Shown here piece after piece: positions 10,926 through 23,800 of a stretch of 64,000 nucleotides of DNA (its first letter is position 1; the number at the start of each line of letters is the position of its first letter). The notes beneath the pieces were generated by a model. It ran no database searches. It saw only the letters and a program-made list of their open reading frames with translations, and was not told the origin of the DNA. The position numbers and the translations under genes were made by a program. The DNA is from Tubiluchus corallicola (Eukaryota > Priapulida > Priapulimorpha > Priapulimorphida > Tubiluchidae): assembly GCA_030141605.1 (NCBI GenBank), contig JAQGDQ010000183.1:62001-126000 (forward strand), given 5' to 3'.

Positions 10926-13900
10926 GTGCAAAATATGTAAAATCAAGTATGAGAGTAGTACTACGACGACTTTGCTGTTGTGCCATCACTGTCCCACTGA
11001 ATGTAAACATTCCATTATACTTCCATTACATTCAGTTACATTACATTCCGTTCCATTACACGTTTGTTTTTGTGATTGCTTGAAGTCTATTATTGATCAA
11101 AAGTTGATTACATTTGTTGATATGTGCTACCAGTGATAGCTTGCTAATTTTTTAATATCGTGTTGTGTTGAGCAGAATTTTTGCGTTTGTTAGGTTCTAA
11201 GAACGCTTTATATTCAGAGGTGTTTCCATAGTATTGTTGTTTATTGTTGTTTATCTGTAGAAAAAGATAGAAGGGAATTTGCCACAAAAGATTCGACGAA
11301 CTGCAATAATTTCTTTAGGGGACTGAATAGATTATATAAAGAAGTTTGCATGAATGTGGATCCTTCCCATGACCTTGTTTCTCACGTGACTACGCCTGGT
11401 CCCAGCGGCAGTTGTTTCATGTTAAAAACCGTAGACTTCTACGGTCTTGTGTCTGCCCAGTTTGCGCATTGCTGGCGACTAATTACCAATTGACTATGCC
11501 CGGTCTAGTGCACTTGTGCAACAGGACTTTGATTTTCACATTTTGGCTCCTATCTCTGGCCTTTAAGGAATCCCTCCTTTTTTTACCATACAATTGTCTG
11601 TGTCTCTGCCCCGGGTGTATACCCTACAAGTTTCAAGACTGCAAGTACTATAGTTTCTCAATGTTTATGACTCGGTATCTCACATATTAATAAAATGAAA
11701 AAAATCAGTGTGTGGGTTCTCTTAGATTTGGTCCTCATGGAATAAACTTGTAATAATGTTATCTACTGTACTATACCCACTTTCCTGTAAATTACTGTGC
11801 AGAAACATCTTGTATTGCGTTTGATTACTGTAGTGGGTACGCTACAGCAATTCAGCCGTGACATTACAATGTCTTGGGGGGGGGGGAGATGATGTCACCG
11901 CAAAGGGAGTGGTATTCCTTGTCAGCTAATTCTTTCGTGTGCTTAGGTAGCATTGCGAATATTCTCTCTGAACATACATTTCATTGGTATTTTGATAAAT
12001 TTGTCTTTAAGAATGCTAATTGTCCATTCGTGCACAAAAGAATGTCACACTTATGTACTATGGAAATGCCTGCAACAGATTAAGAATGTGGTTTTTATAT
12101 ACATACGTTGCTTTTGGCATGCGTTTCTTGGCGTGTCTGTACTATTAGAGTTTATTACTGACTTTGTGGGGTGTTCTCTCTCTCCTTTACCGGTCACTGA
12201 ACTTTTTATACTAGTCAGGCCTTGTTGTACAATATAAATGTTTTGTACGTGAGCTATAAAACCGGTCGTAAACTATGTCAGTTACCAGCACAAAAAGGTG
12301 GGCCAATACATCGCATTCGTGAGTAATGTTTTAATTGCATAGCTTTGTGTTAAGACCGCTGTATCTGTATTTGGTCACAAGAAATTGAATATAATATGCA
12401 AAGTTTTGCTTGAATCATTCATAATGTATGCGACATGCCATACGATACTGTACATGTTCATGTTAGTCAGACATTGTAAGTGACATAGACCTGATTTTGT
12501 AAAATTAACCGTAGTTGTAAACACTGATTGATTGCATTGTCTTATTCTCATTAATCCTCTTGGCATTGTCGTGCTTAATGTAACTTGTTTAACACTTTCA
12601 TTGCTGCCATTGTTTGCTGGCAAAAACGTCAAAGTTGAATGATGCCGATGTTATTCGGAAAAATCTTCGTGTTAGTTAAAGACTAGGCTTGCGTTTGAAA
12701 ACGTGGCTTCTTGGTGTTGTGCATTGATAATCAAATGCATGTTTTCTTATGATTAAAAGATTTCTGGTGTTGCTGAGCTAGCTAGCTGCATTTTATAGTG
12801 TTATTTTTATTATGGTGATAGTTAATTAAAGATTCTAGAGAAATTATTTTGTGAAGAACTACTTATTTACAAATTGCAAGCGTGACAATGCTTGCAGGCC
12901 TAACGTTTTTGTCTACTTATCTTTCAAGTAGAAGATAATTTGTTATAATTATGTATATATTTACACGTAGCGTGACAGTGATTTGTGATTACAACTATGG
13001 CCTGAGAAAATGTAACGTAGTGTTGAATTTTTGCACCCTTACTATTAGATCCTCCCCGTTAAGCAGAAAATTTACCATTCATCCTTAAGTAGTTCTAATC
13101 ATTGCCATTGTTCTGGTTAATTCGTTAACACACTTATAATTAGTATAAATTTTCCTAGATGTTTTGGTTTTTGAAAATTGCTTTTTAACCGAAGATTTCT
13201 TCCCTTTCTTGAGGTCAATTGTGAGAAATTTGTTGTTTGTTATAATTTTATAATAATATACATAAAATCTGTGATTATGTAAATGATTTATAATGTTTTT
13301 TGTAGGCACTACTAGTACTATTATTACTAGGTTATTTATTTACATATTTCTGTATACGTGCGAACAGAAATTTTCGTGTGTGAGCTCGGGAATATTACTG
13401 CATGTGGGGTGAACTGTTATTGGCTAATAAGTCTAATTTATGTAGTCAATAAATTAATTAATATTTACATAATTTTTGTATTCTTTCTTTTACTTATTGA
13501 TTTTTGATGTATGACACATGAAAATGATATATTATTTATGATTTTAAAGCCAGCATTTCACATTATAAGATTTTTTTATAACAAACATCACTTCGTTTAT
13601 CACACACCGTATATGATACAGCAAATAAAACCGATAAAACTCATTTAAAATAACATTAGCAACAGGCCATTTTTGTTAAACAAACAACAATTTTAGACTT
13701 ATAACCCCATTACAGTAAGAAAGCAAACAAATTAATTCCACAAGTAAACAATATACGTACAACAATCGGTACACATGCCTACAGGTGTGCTACATGATAT
13801 GCTTAAAAATTTACATCACTAACACAACACCAAAACTAAACATTTAGACGACGAATTATTTACGTATTAAAAAACGTTCAGTCCAATCACCCATTTCCCT

Positions 13901-14390
13901 TTAGGGGCCTTCCACAAAACGATATCAAGTCTAGGGTAGGTAGGTGGCAGGAGACGTGATAATGCCATTATAACTCGAGGTAGGTAGGTGATTTAGTCAT
14001 GATATTGTTACCTAACTTCACGTTTTTTCGCACGTTGCATGCCAGCAGCAGGCGACACTGAGAATACACATACGATGTTGTTGCCTGTCCTTGGAAGGAG
14101 GAAAAATAAAATGTACAAAATGCTATATCTATGTGATGTCGGTATAAGGGTTAGGTCCTCGAAATTGGCTGAAAACTTGATATCATTATAATATGTGGAT
14201 GGCCCCTTATAATTACAATTCACCTAATATTTAAGTAGGCTTATAGGCAGTTTTGTTAAAATTTGGAGGTAAAATCGGTTAACTTTCGCAGGCAGCTTGA
14301 AAATTTTGCCTTTATATTGTAATCTCGTGGTATGATATGCGACGTTAATGGATGAAGAAGTATTATGTAAAAATTAAAAACTTTTGGACT
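10926..14390. other. No gene recognised; AT-rich
   Basis: No exon or transposon protein is recognisable. A segment ending TTAATAAAATGAAAAAAATC at 11688-11707 looks like a retroposed or transcript 3' end. A G run occurs near 11876-11886. Two AGGTAGGTAGGTG blocks flank 13935-13990. The remaining sequence is plain AT-rich DNA. Confidence 0.4.
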
Positions 14391-14403
14391 TAATACTGAT
14401 TAC

Positions 14404-15598
14404 CAGTGTTGGGATAGTTCCTTTACTAATGCAATTGTTATAGGTACAGTTACATTTTTGACGTTGTAACTTGTTACAGTTACAGGTTACACTGACAAAA
14501 AAGTAACTAGTCAATTCCTTCCCCACCATCATATAAGTAAATAGTTACAGTTATATTTTTGACAATGTAACTTGTTACTGTTACAAGTTAAAAATTGAAA
14601 ACAAACTTGTATTTAATACTGATCACCAGTGTTGGGGTAGTTCCTTTACTAATGCAATTGTTATAGTTACAGTTACACTTTTGACAATGTAACTTCTTAC
14701 TGTTACAAGTTACACTGTCACAAAAGTAACTAGTCAAAGTTACAGTTCCTTCACCATCTTAAAAGTAAGTAGTTACAGTTACAGTTCATTTAAAAAGTAA
14801 CAGTTACAAGAAGTTATTGTGTTTGACTATGCATATAGAATCATAAAAATTCACACTATAATGAAGTCATGCTGCTGATTTGCACAACAGAAACAATTGT
14901 ATAACAACGGTCGGCTGTCAGCAATGAAAGAACGGTATAATTGACAGAATACAGAATTCATGTAACTTACAGTTGACAGACTTTTGGTTTGACTCCAGAC
15001 AAATGTTAAGGTAAAAGTAACTGTTACTTCTATTACGAGTTACGACAATAAATGAACTACAGTCAACCTCGGGTATAAGGTTTATAAAGGACCACCAACA
15101 CCGGTCCCCATTTTTCGTAACGTTTTTTCTATGTAAAAATCTTCGTATATAAGGTACTCGGATATAAGGGACTTTCAGTTATAAGGAACGATATCTTCAG
15201 GTCCCGCGTAGCAGAAACCCAGGTAAATTACCTCGCATATAAGGGACCCTATGATCAAAGCGAAATTGATGGATTTTTAACCTCAATTTCTCACAAACTT
15301 TGTCTTCCAACAGCTCAGTTTCCGCGGTCGCATACATCTCGCATCACTGAAGGAGATTCTTCCTACATACCGTTTGCACTGAATGTGTAGCAACAATCCA
15401 TAAAAATATGGGTAGAAGTACAGGTCTAAATACACCCTCTGTCTGACTCAACTTCAGCTATATGGGACAGTTTTTTCCGGTCCCGAGGCGTCCCTTATAT
15501 CCGAGGTTGACTGTAGTTACAGTTACAAGTTAAGTTCTAAAAAATTGTAACTCATTAGACGAAATAGTTACATTTATAACACATTACTTGCATCACTG
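14404..15598. mobile_element. hAT-like MITE with duplicated 5' end, interrupted by a Tigger-like MITE
   Basis: The element starts CAGTGTTGGGATAGTTCC at 14404 and the same start recurs at 14627 (CAGTGTTGGGGTAGTTCC), a 223-bp tandem duplication. The interior is dominated by TAACAGTTACAGTTAC-type sequence. It ends near 15598 with ACATTACTTGCATCACTG. CAGTG termini and the GTAACT-rich interior fit hAT non-autonomous elements. The MITE at 15060-15513 interrupts it. Confidence 0.65.
15060..15513. mobile_element. Tigger/pogo-like MITE family 1, copy 1 (complete)
   Basis: Terminal inverted repeats CAGTCAACCTCGGGTATAAG and CTTATATCCGAGGTTGACTG, flanked by TA on both sides (Tc1/mariner-superfamily target duplication). 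454 bp, no ORF. Copies of the same family lie at 57970, 61357 and 63460. Confidence 0.9.
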
Positions 15599-16050
15599 GC
15601 CTGCGTACTAGACTAGTCAGTGGTGCCATACTTTCTAGACAATTGAGAGATAATGTATCAATTCATCAAATCTCCACGTTACACTGACATGGTAGTTTGA
15701 CACTGAGATCGATCTGCATTCAGCTCCACATACTGCAGGCAAATATCCAGCTCTCAACGGCAATCTCAGAGTTAATGTACATGCGGCGGGTCTGGCACCT
15801 GATGCAGTATTAAGAACAATTCCCTAAGATAAGCTGCTGAGCTGGCAGGGAATATTTAGCTATGGATGCAAATTTTTTTTTCAATAAATGCCAAAACCAC
15901 CTAAGCCACATTATTGTATTCCTTTTTATCACGATAAAATTTCAACAGCATTCAGTTATGTTGTTATTAAAAATACAAGATAAAAATGATTTTGGCACAT
16001 TAGCAGGCCCATACAGTGGCAGAATTACTGCAATAAACCTATATCTGTAA

Positions 16051-16475
16051 AATTACTTTGATCAAGACAGCATCATATTAGCAAGACGTGACTCAGCAAA
16101 CCATGATTAGGAAACAAACAAACAACTCTTACCAAGAACCGACAACTTAGCAGGAAGTAGTAGAGTTGGCACGGAGTCAGTAAACTAAGTAACAAAACTG
16201 TGCCAGTAAAACAACATTTGATCAAGACAGCATCATATTGGGAAGACGTGACTCAACAAACCATGATTAGGAAACAAACTAACAACTCTTACTGAGAACT
16301 GACAACTTAGCAGGAAGTAGTAGAGTTGGCACGAAGTCAGTAAACTAAGTGACAAAACTGTGCCAGTAAAATAACATTTGATCAAGACAGCATCATATTG
16401 GCAAGACGTGACTCAGCAAACCATGATTAGGAAACAAACTAACAACTCTTACTGAGAACTGACAACTTTTAACGT
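16051..16475. repeat. 160-bp tandem repeat, about 2.7 copies
   Basis: ATCAAGACAGCATCATATT starts at 16061, 16221 and 16381, exactly 160 bp apart, with high identity across TAGCAGGAAGTAGTAGAGTT and GACGTGACTCA. The third copy stops near 16468. No ORF. Confidence 0.9.
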
Positions 16476-17909
16476 CACAACACTTGACTGAGTAAAGCTA
16501 GGCCACAAATTCTTTGAACACGATAGGTGTGGCACACACAACAAAATAAAACTCTCCCTACAAAAGTTGAACAATTACATCAAATAGGAAATTTATTAGA
16601 GTAAAAATCTGGCAACTTAAATGAAAACAAATTCCTAGCTTTGGCGACCATTTCCGTATTTGGTTAAGCTGGACAAAAAACATCACAACATTTTGGTAAT
16701 AAAAGTTATTAAATAAAGTCATGGGCGTCGGCAGGTGGACACACTGATGCACGTGCGCCCGCGGAATTTCTTAAATTAAACATTTTTTTCATGTTAAGTA
16801 ACATTTTTAGGAGCAAATCAAGAAACACATCAACCTTTGTTTGTACAATAATGAGTTTTAAACTGGAGAACTTGCCTGAGGAAACATCTTCTAGCGACCG
16901 CGAAATGCAGTAAAATGCATACGTGGCCGAGACGTCCTGCCGTTTAGCTGTGTCTGGTTGGAAAAATTAGCATGCACCGTAAAACTTATTAAATTTTGTA
17001 TGAACTGTGGGTGGGCTGTAAACTTAACAGTCTCAAATCAGTTTTATGCTTGACTATCCGCATTTCCAAATTTCGCTGGGTAGATAATCTCGATATATGT
17101 CTACTACAATAACAATGAATATTACCAAGGTAAATGTAGGTAATATCTATTTATTAAAAGAGAATTTTTCGCGTTTGAGGAAGCCTATGTACTAGAATTT
17201 AGATGTCATTTGAAGCCTCCAAAATGTGCTTAAATGCAGGAAAATGCGTTGGTGGGCAGTGCTCCACCCTGGGTCCCGTTGGGCGAGTTTACAGCGCTCC
17301 CCCAGACCCCCTGGCTGCTTTTACATCAAATTTTTTAAACTCTGGTGGCACATTACATGAAATTAAGTTAAAGTCAAAAGTTTTGTTTGACAACTAGCAG
17401 GTTTAGATAGCATGCAGTTTAGGCAGTCAAAGATTAGAAGCTTTTTTAGAACCCGTAAATGTTTTTACCATTATACGTTAAATGTCTTAAAAGTACAAAA
17501 GTGAGCTTTTGATATAATTTATGATATATGTTAGCCGTAACTCATGATTTGTGACTGTTAAGCAGCAGAAAAATAGAGAGGTATCTGCGATGAAAACAAT
17601 TCAGACCTATGTATGCGAAACGGTATTTTAGAAGAAATAAACCAACATAAATACGTTGGCGGCTATAAATTTGGGGGAATGCTACCAAGATTCCCCCTCT
17701 TGCTGAATGACACGAATCCAAGTTTGTTCTGTTATGGAATGACTTAAAAACATGATTCTTTTCACTTCCTTTTTCCTATTACAAGCTAGAAAATCTTTCC
17801 ATGAATAAATTTTGCATAACGGAGTGTGAAAAATGAAAAATCTAAGTCAGAATAGCCCATAATCTTTAATAGTATGTTTGTTAAAATGAGGTATGTTTAA
17901 CACACCTTA
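16476..17909. other. No gene recognised; possible transposon end
   Basis: The stretch GTCATGGGCGTCGGCAGG near 16719 resembles the terminus of a cut-and-paste transposon, but I find no matching inverted end. No coding signal elsewhere in the gap. Confidence 0.35.
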
Positions 17910-18605
17910 AGGTACGACCCCATGTGCATGTAAGGCGGAATGCGTGATCCGTAATTCGTACACAACAGTTTGTATTTAAATATGTAGAAGCATTTCCATG
18001 TGTATGTAATGCATGATGCGTGATCTGTATTCATTCGAACATGATCTTTATCATCCCAGTATGCATCGCGCAGCTATATGCAGACAGGAAAACGCCGTTG
18101 CCTAGGTAATTATAGCGAGTTTTGTTTGTGTTTTTGTTTGTTTGTTTGTTGGTGTTTTGGTCGCTTTTGGACCTATAAACAATAATATTTTTTCTATTTG
18201 AGTTTTTTAGAGGTGGAAGAATCATGTAGTTATATGTTGCGCATCTAACTGCAGTTGTGTCACTAAATAATGATACGTGTCATATTGTTCTCTATCCTGC
18301 AAAATGTTGTGCACCCAAAACCTGTGCTTTCTTTTGAATTTTTTCGTCTAATAGTACAATAGTAAGCTAATGCTGCAGCTGTAATTATCACAAACAGCGT
18401 GAAATTTTGACAGGGACATGGTTCTCAAAAACTATTGCTTGCAATTTTCAGGAATAGCGATCAAAAGAGTGCCGTGCGTTTTTGATCACATGCTGTGTGA
18501 TCAAAATACACACAGCATTTACGGACACATGGAAACAGTCAATACGCATCATGTATTACGGATCACAGACCACGCATTATACATTACATCAAAATATACT
18601 GACAG
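17910..18605. mobile_element. Inverted-arm element B, copy 2
   Basis: The left part has GGAATGCGTGATCCGTAATT and TGATGCGTGATCTGTATT. The right part (18530-18590) carries ATACGCATCATGTATTACGG and ATCACAGACCACGCATTAT, which are reverse-complement relatives. Same family as 9385-10925. It ends about 70 bp downstream of the SHMT stop codon, so it may supply part of that 3' UTR. Confidence 0.6.
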
Positions 18606-18674
18606 AGACTAGGATATTTGGCTGGCAGTGGGCGTTGTGATAAAAATTCATATAGAAATGACCAATGTCCAATA

Positions 18675-20829
18675 TTATTGACCGCTGAACCCAGGCATTG
18701 GGAATGCAGAGGCAAATTGTTCTACTTCGTTTCTGATTTGTGTAATTTTTTCTTGAGCCGCTGGGTCCTGTTTAACGTACGCTTTGAAATCCTTCAAAAG
18801 TCTCGTACCTGCAAAGGAAATCGATGATGAATACAAACGAACGAGGTTATTTCTCGGGAGCAAAAGTAAAAAAATCTAGCCGTGTGCAAAATGATAACAT
18901 CACGTCCAGTCAGTGATATACATTTTTAAAACTCTAGCGCTTTGTGTAGCAAATTTTCTTAAGTTGCGCAACTTTCAGGAATTGAATCGCCTGCATACTT
19001 TGGACTGTTAAATAGATTAGATCGGATTTATTCTTCTAATAATTACAAATACACGGGTAAGAACTTAAAAGAAAACCGGACAATTGTGCAAACATTACTT
19101 CAGAATAAAGAATGCTCTAAAACATTGAAAACTTCAACAGCTTTTTTTAGATCAAAGCTTAGAGTAAATAATAATTACCTCGGATACTCAAATTTCTTTA
19201 AACCAAAGCTACGCACGGCTCAGTGAATCTACTAAGATTGGCAATGGCACCTTTTTGTCACGTGCGCGTGGCCAACAAATAGAAGTCGGTACCATGATAA
19301 GCAAGATTATGAACTGCTGTGTTAGTTTGTGACATAATATGACATAGAGCCCGTTTTTCGTGACATCATGCATTTAAGCAGTACTGTGAAACTTACGCAA
19401 ACATGCTTGACGTGCAAGAGAAGATGCTTGCCATTGCACAAACTGTGGTTAGTTTCTGGCGTAAGCAATAGCTGTGCTCGGTTGCTATTAATTAACTTTC
19501 TAAGCTAATTATTCAAATATAAGGACCAATTGTTAACTTTTATAGGCAAGAAAATGTATATTGTGGGCAGTAAATTAAAATGAGATTGAGTCTTATCAGT
19601 TATGTGATCTCTTGTTTGACATACTGTTGTTGTTATCTTAAGAAAATTTCGTAACTACTTTTATATCAAATGCTCTCAGTTAGTTAGTGTCTCTTCGTTA
19701 GTTCCTAAGTGGTGACAGTAAGCTGAAAGCACTCAATTTCCTGGTGAACACTCTTAACTCAGAACAGCAGCTCATCAATCCAGTATTTTCCCCTGCACTT
19801 CTTATTAAAAATTTAGTTAACTATGGACTCACCACTGGCAGCTTTAAGTTCCTTCGTAAGTTCTACACATCTGTTTATGAAATCAACTGTCTTGAGGAAA
19901 TCGGCTTCCTTAAAACCCCGCGACGTCAAAGCTGGCGATCCTGCAGCAAAAAATGCAAACTATTAAGTTATTAATGCGTGTTTCGTAAGATATCTTTTTT
20001 AATTTTTGTTGCTTTGAAACTGACATGATAAAACGCATTGCAGAGCTTGAATAATTTGGAAAGATTGTCCTCACACCACAATACCGGCCGGTACTTATAC
20101 AGCAGACGGTATCAAAACTAGTCGGGATGGAAAAGCATTAGATTACTGACTTGCCACACATGCACTCATGAATGCACTCGTAAATGCACATGTGTATATT
20201 GTGTTTTATTATCTTGTGCTGTATCATATTATATTGTATTGTATTGCATTCTATTGTATTGCCTTATATTGTATTGTATTGCTTTGTATAGTATTGTATT
20301 GCTTTGTTTTGCTTTCTATTGTATTGTATTGCATTGTATTGTATTATATTGTATTGCATGCATTGTATTGTATTGTATTGTATTGCATTGCATTGTATTA
20401 TGTTGTATTGCATTGTATTGTATTGTATTGTATTGTATTGTATTGTATTGTATTGTATTGCATTGCATTGCATTGCATTGCATTGCATTGCATTGCATTG
20501 TATTGTACTGTATTGTATTGTATTGTATTGTACTGAGTTGTACTGTACAGTATTGCATGGCATTGTATTATATTATATTACATTTCACTGTATTCTATTG
20601 TATTGCATTGTATTACATTATATTGTATTACATTGTATTGTATTGTATTGCATCCTATTATATTGTATTCCATTGTATTATATTATATTGTAATATATTG
20701 TGTTGTATTGCATTGCATTGCATTATATTATATCGTATTACATTGCATGGTTTTGTATTGTATTGTACTGTATTCACAAATAAATGTATCATCATCATCA
20801 GCAGCAGCAGCACCATCAGCATCATCATC

Positions 20830-20861
<32 letters not shown>

Positions 20862-23800
20862 CATCATTGACAGATATTCACAATGACAGTGAAGTACAAC
20901 TCACCAAGTCTAAGTCCGCCGGGTACTAGAGCACTTTTATCGCCAGGCACACTATTCTTATTCACAGTTACCGAGCATTGTTCACAAATCCACTCAACTC
21001 TAGCGCCATCTATCTGCTTGGGTTTCAAGTCAACCAAACACAGATGATTATCTGTTCCACCTGCAGAGAGAGAGGAGACAAGATGGTGTAACCACCTTTA
21101 TGGTATCTTGAGTGAACCACATAAAAATACAACATTTCTACTAACTATATATCAGCACAAGTAGAGACATTGGACATTTTTAAAAATCTGTTTTCATAAA
21201 CTGGAAAGCATTATCCGTTCCCTAATCATAATAATAATCTTAAATACATAAAGTTTAACTTAATATATAGAGATAGTAACATTCGTCTCTTCATTCCTGT
21301 TGCTGAACATTATTTTATTAGAAACTAATAAATTTGTATAATAATTTAAGCAACAATCATCTTAATTGCAAAATCTGATAATTTTTAATTACTTGGTACA
21401 TGCGCATTAATTAATTATATTAGCAACAATTCTAAGAGGGTGGCTAACCTCGATAACTCATAGTTCTTTCGCCACCCTTTCCCCGCTAATTAATAATTAC
21501 TTTTGCACTTTGTAATATTATTGTATGTTGTACACAATTATAAATCACTTAGTTAGCCAGTGACGTTTTTGGTGCATGCTAGGATAGTGAGCCAGTGACG
21601 TTTTTGGTGCATGCTAGGATAGTGAACTAGTGACGTTTTTGGTGCATGCTAGGATAGTGAGCCAGTGACGTTTTTGCTGCACGCTAGGATAGTGAGCCAG
21701 TGACGTTTTTGGTGCACGCTAGGATAGTGAGCCAGTGATGTTTTTGGTGCATGCTACGATAGTGAGCCAGTGACGTTTTTGGTGCACGCTAGGATAGCGA
21801 GCCAGTGACGCTTTTGGTGCATGCTAGGATAGTGAGCCAATGACGTTTTTGCTGCATGCTAGGAAAGTGAGCCAGTGATGTTTTTGGTGCATGCTAGGAT
21901 AGTGAGCCAGTGACGCTTTTGGTGCATGCTAGGATAGTGAGCTAGTGACATTTTCGGTGCACGCTAGGATAGTGAGCCAGTGACGTTTTTGGTGCATGCT
22001 AGGATAGTGAGCCAGTGATGTTTTTGGTGCATGCTAGGAAAGTGAGCCAGTGATGCTTTTGGTGCATGCTAGGATAGTGAGCCAGTGACGCTTTTGGTGC
22101 ATGCTAGGATAGTGAGCTAGTGACGTTTTCGGTGCACGCTAGGATAGTGAGCCAGTGACGTTTTTGGTGCATGCTAGGAAAGTGAGCCAGTGATGCTTTT
22201 GGTGCATGCTAGGATAGTCAGCCAGTGACGTTTTTGGTGCATGCTAGGATAGTGAGCCAGTGACGTTTTTGGTGCATGCTAGGAAAGTGAGCTAGTGACG
22301 TTTTTGGTGCATGCTAGGATAGTGAGCCAGTGACGTTTTTGGTGCATGCTAGGAAAGTGAGCCAGTGATGCTTTTGGTGCATGCTAGGATAGTGAGCCAG
22401 TGACGCTTTTGGTGCATGCTAGGGTAGTGAGCTAGTGACGTTTTCGGTGCACGCTAGGATAGTGAGCCAGTGACGTTTTTGGTGCATGCTAGGATAGTGA
22501 GCCAGTGATGTTTTTGGTGCATGCTAGGAAAGTGAGCCAGTGATGCTTTTGGTGCATGCTAGGATAGTGAGCCAGTGACGCTTTTGGTGCATGCTAGGAT
22601 AGTGAGCTAGTGACGTTTTCGGTGCACGCTAGGATAGTGAGCCAGTGACGTTTTTGGTGCATGCTAGGAAAGTGAGCCAGTGATGCTTTTGGTGCATGCT
22701 AGGATAGTCAGCCAGTGACGTTTTTGGTGCATGCTAGGATAGTGAGCCAGTGACGTTTTTGGTGCATGCTAGGAAAGTGAGCTAGTGACGTTTTTGGTGC
22801 ATGCTAGGATAGTGAGCCAGGGATGTTTTTGGTGCATGCTAGAATAGTGAGCCAAGGTTGTCTTTGGTACATGCTAGAATAGTGAGCCAGTGACATTTTT
22901 GGTGCATGCTAGGATAGTGAGCCAGTGACGTTTTTGCTGCATGCTAGGATAGTGAGCCAGGGATGTTTTTGGTGCATGCTAGAATAGTGAGCCAAGGTTG
23001 TCTTTGGTACATGCTAGAATAGTGAGCTAGTGACGCTTTTGGTGCATGCTAGGATAGTGAGCCAGTGACGTTTTTGCTGCATGCTAGGAAAGTGAGCCAG
23101 GGACATTTTTGCTGCATGCTAGGATAGTGAGCCAGGGACGTTTTCGGTGCACGCTAGGATAGTGAGCCAGTGACGTTTTTGGTGCATGCTAGGAAAGTGA
23201 GCGAGTGATGCTTTTGGTGCATGCTAGGATAGTCAGCCAGTGACGTTTTTGGTGCATGCTAGGATAGTGAGCCAGTGACGTTTTTGGTGCATGCTAGGAA
23301 AGTGAGCTAGTGACGTTTTTGGTGCATGCTAGGATAGTGAGCCAGGGATGTTTTTGGTGCATGCTAGAATAGTGAGCCAAGGTTGTCTTTGGTACATGCT
23401 AGAATAGTGAGCCAGTGACATTTTTGGTGCATGCTAGGATAGTGAGCCAGTGATGCTTTTGGTGCATGCTAGGATAGTGAGCCAGTGACGCTTTTGGTGC
23501 ATGCTAGGATAGTGAGCCAGTGATGTTTTTGGTGCATGCTAGGAAAGTGAGCCAGTGACGTTTTTGGTGCATGCTAGGATAGTGAGCCAGTGACGTTTTT
23601 GGTGCATGCTAGGAAAGTGAGCCAGTGATGTTTTTGGTGCATGCTAGGATAGTGAGCCAGTGACGTTTTTGGTGCATGCTAGGAAAGTGAGCCAGTGACG
23701 TTTTTGGTGCATGCTAGGATAGTGAGCCAGTGACGTTTTTGGTGCATGCTAGGATAGTGAGCCAGCGACGTTTTTGGTGCATGCCAGGAAAGTGAGCCAG

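Noticed and set aside
18675-18863. Stand-alone 62-residue minus-strand gene
   Set aside because: Only codons from 18808 onward are coding; it is the last exon of SHMT, and the upstream part is intron read through.
20168-20886. Open frames up to 215 codons, Tyr/Cys/Ile/Leu rich, on both strands
   Set aside because: A pentamer repeat without stop codons gives these automatically; the frames are pure periodic translations of TATTG/CATTG.
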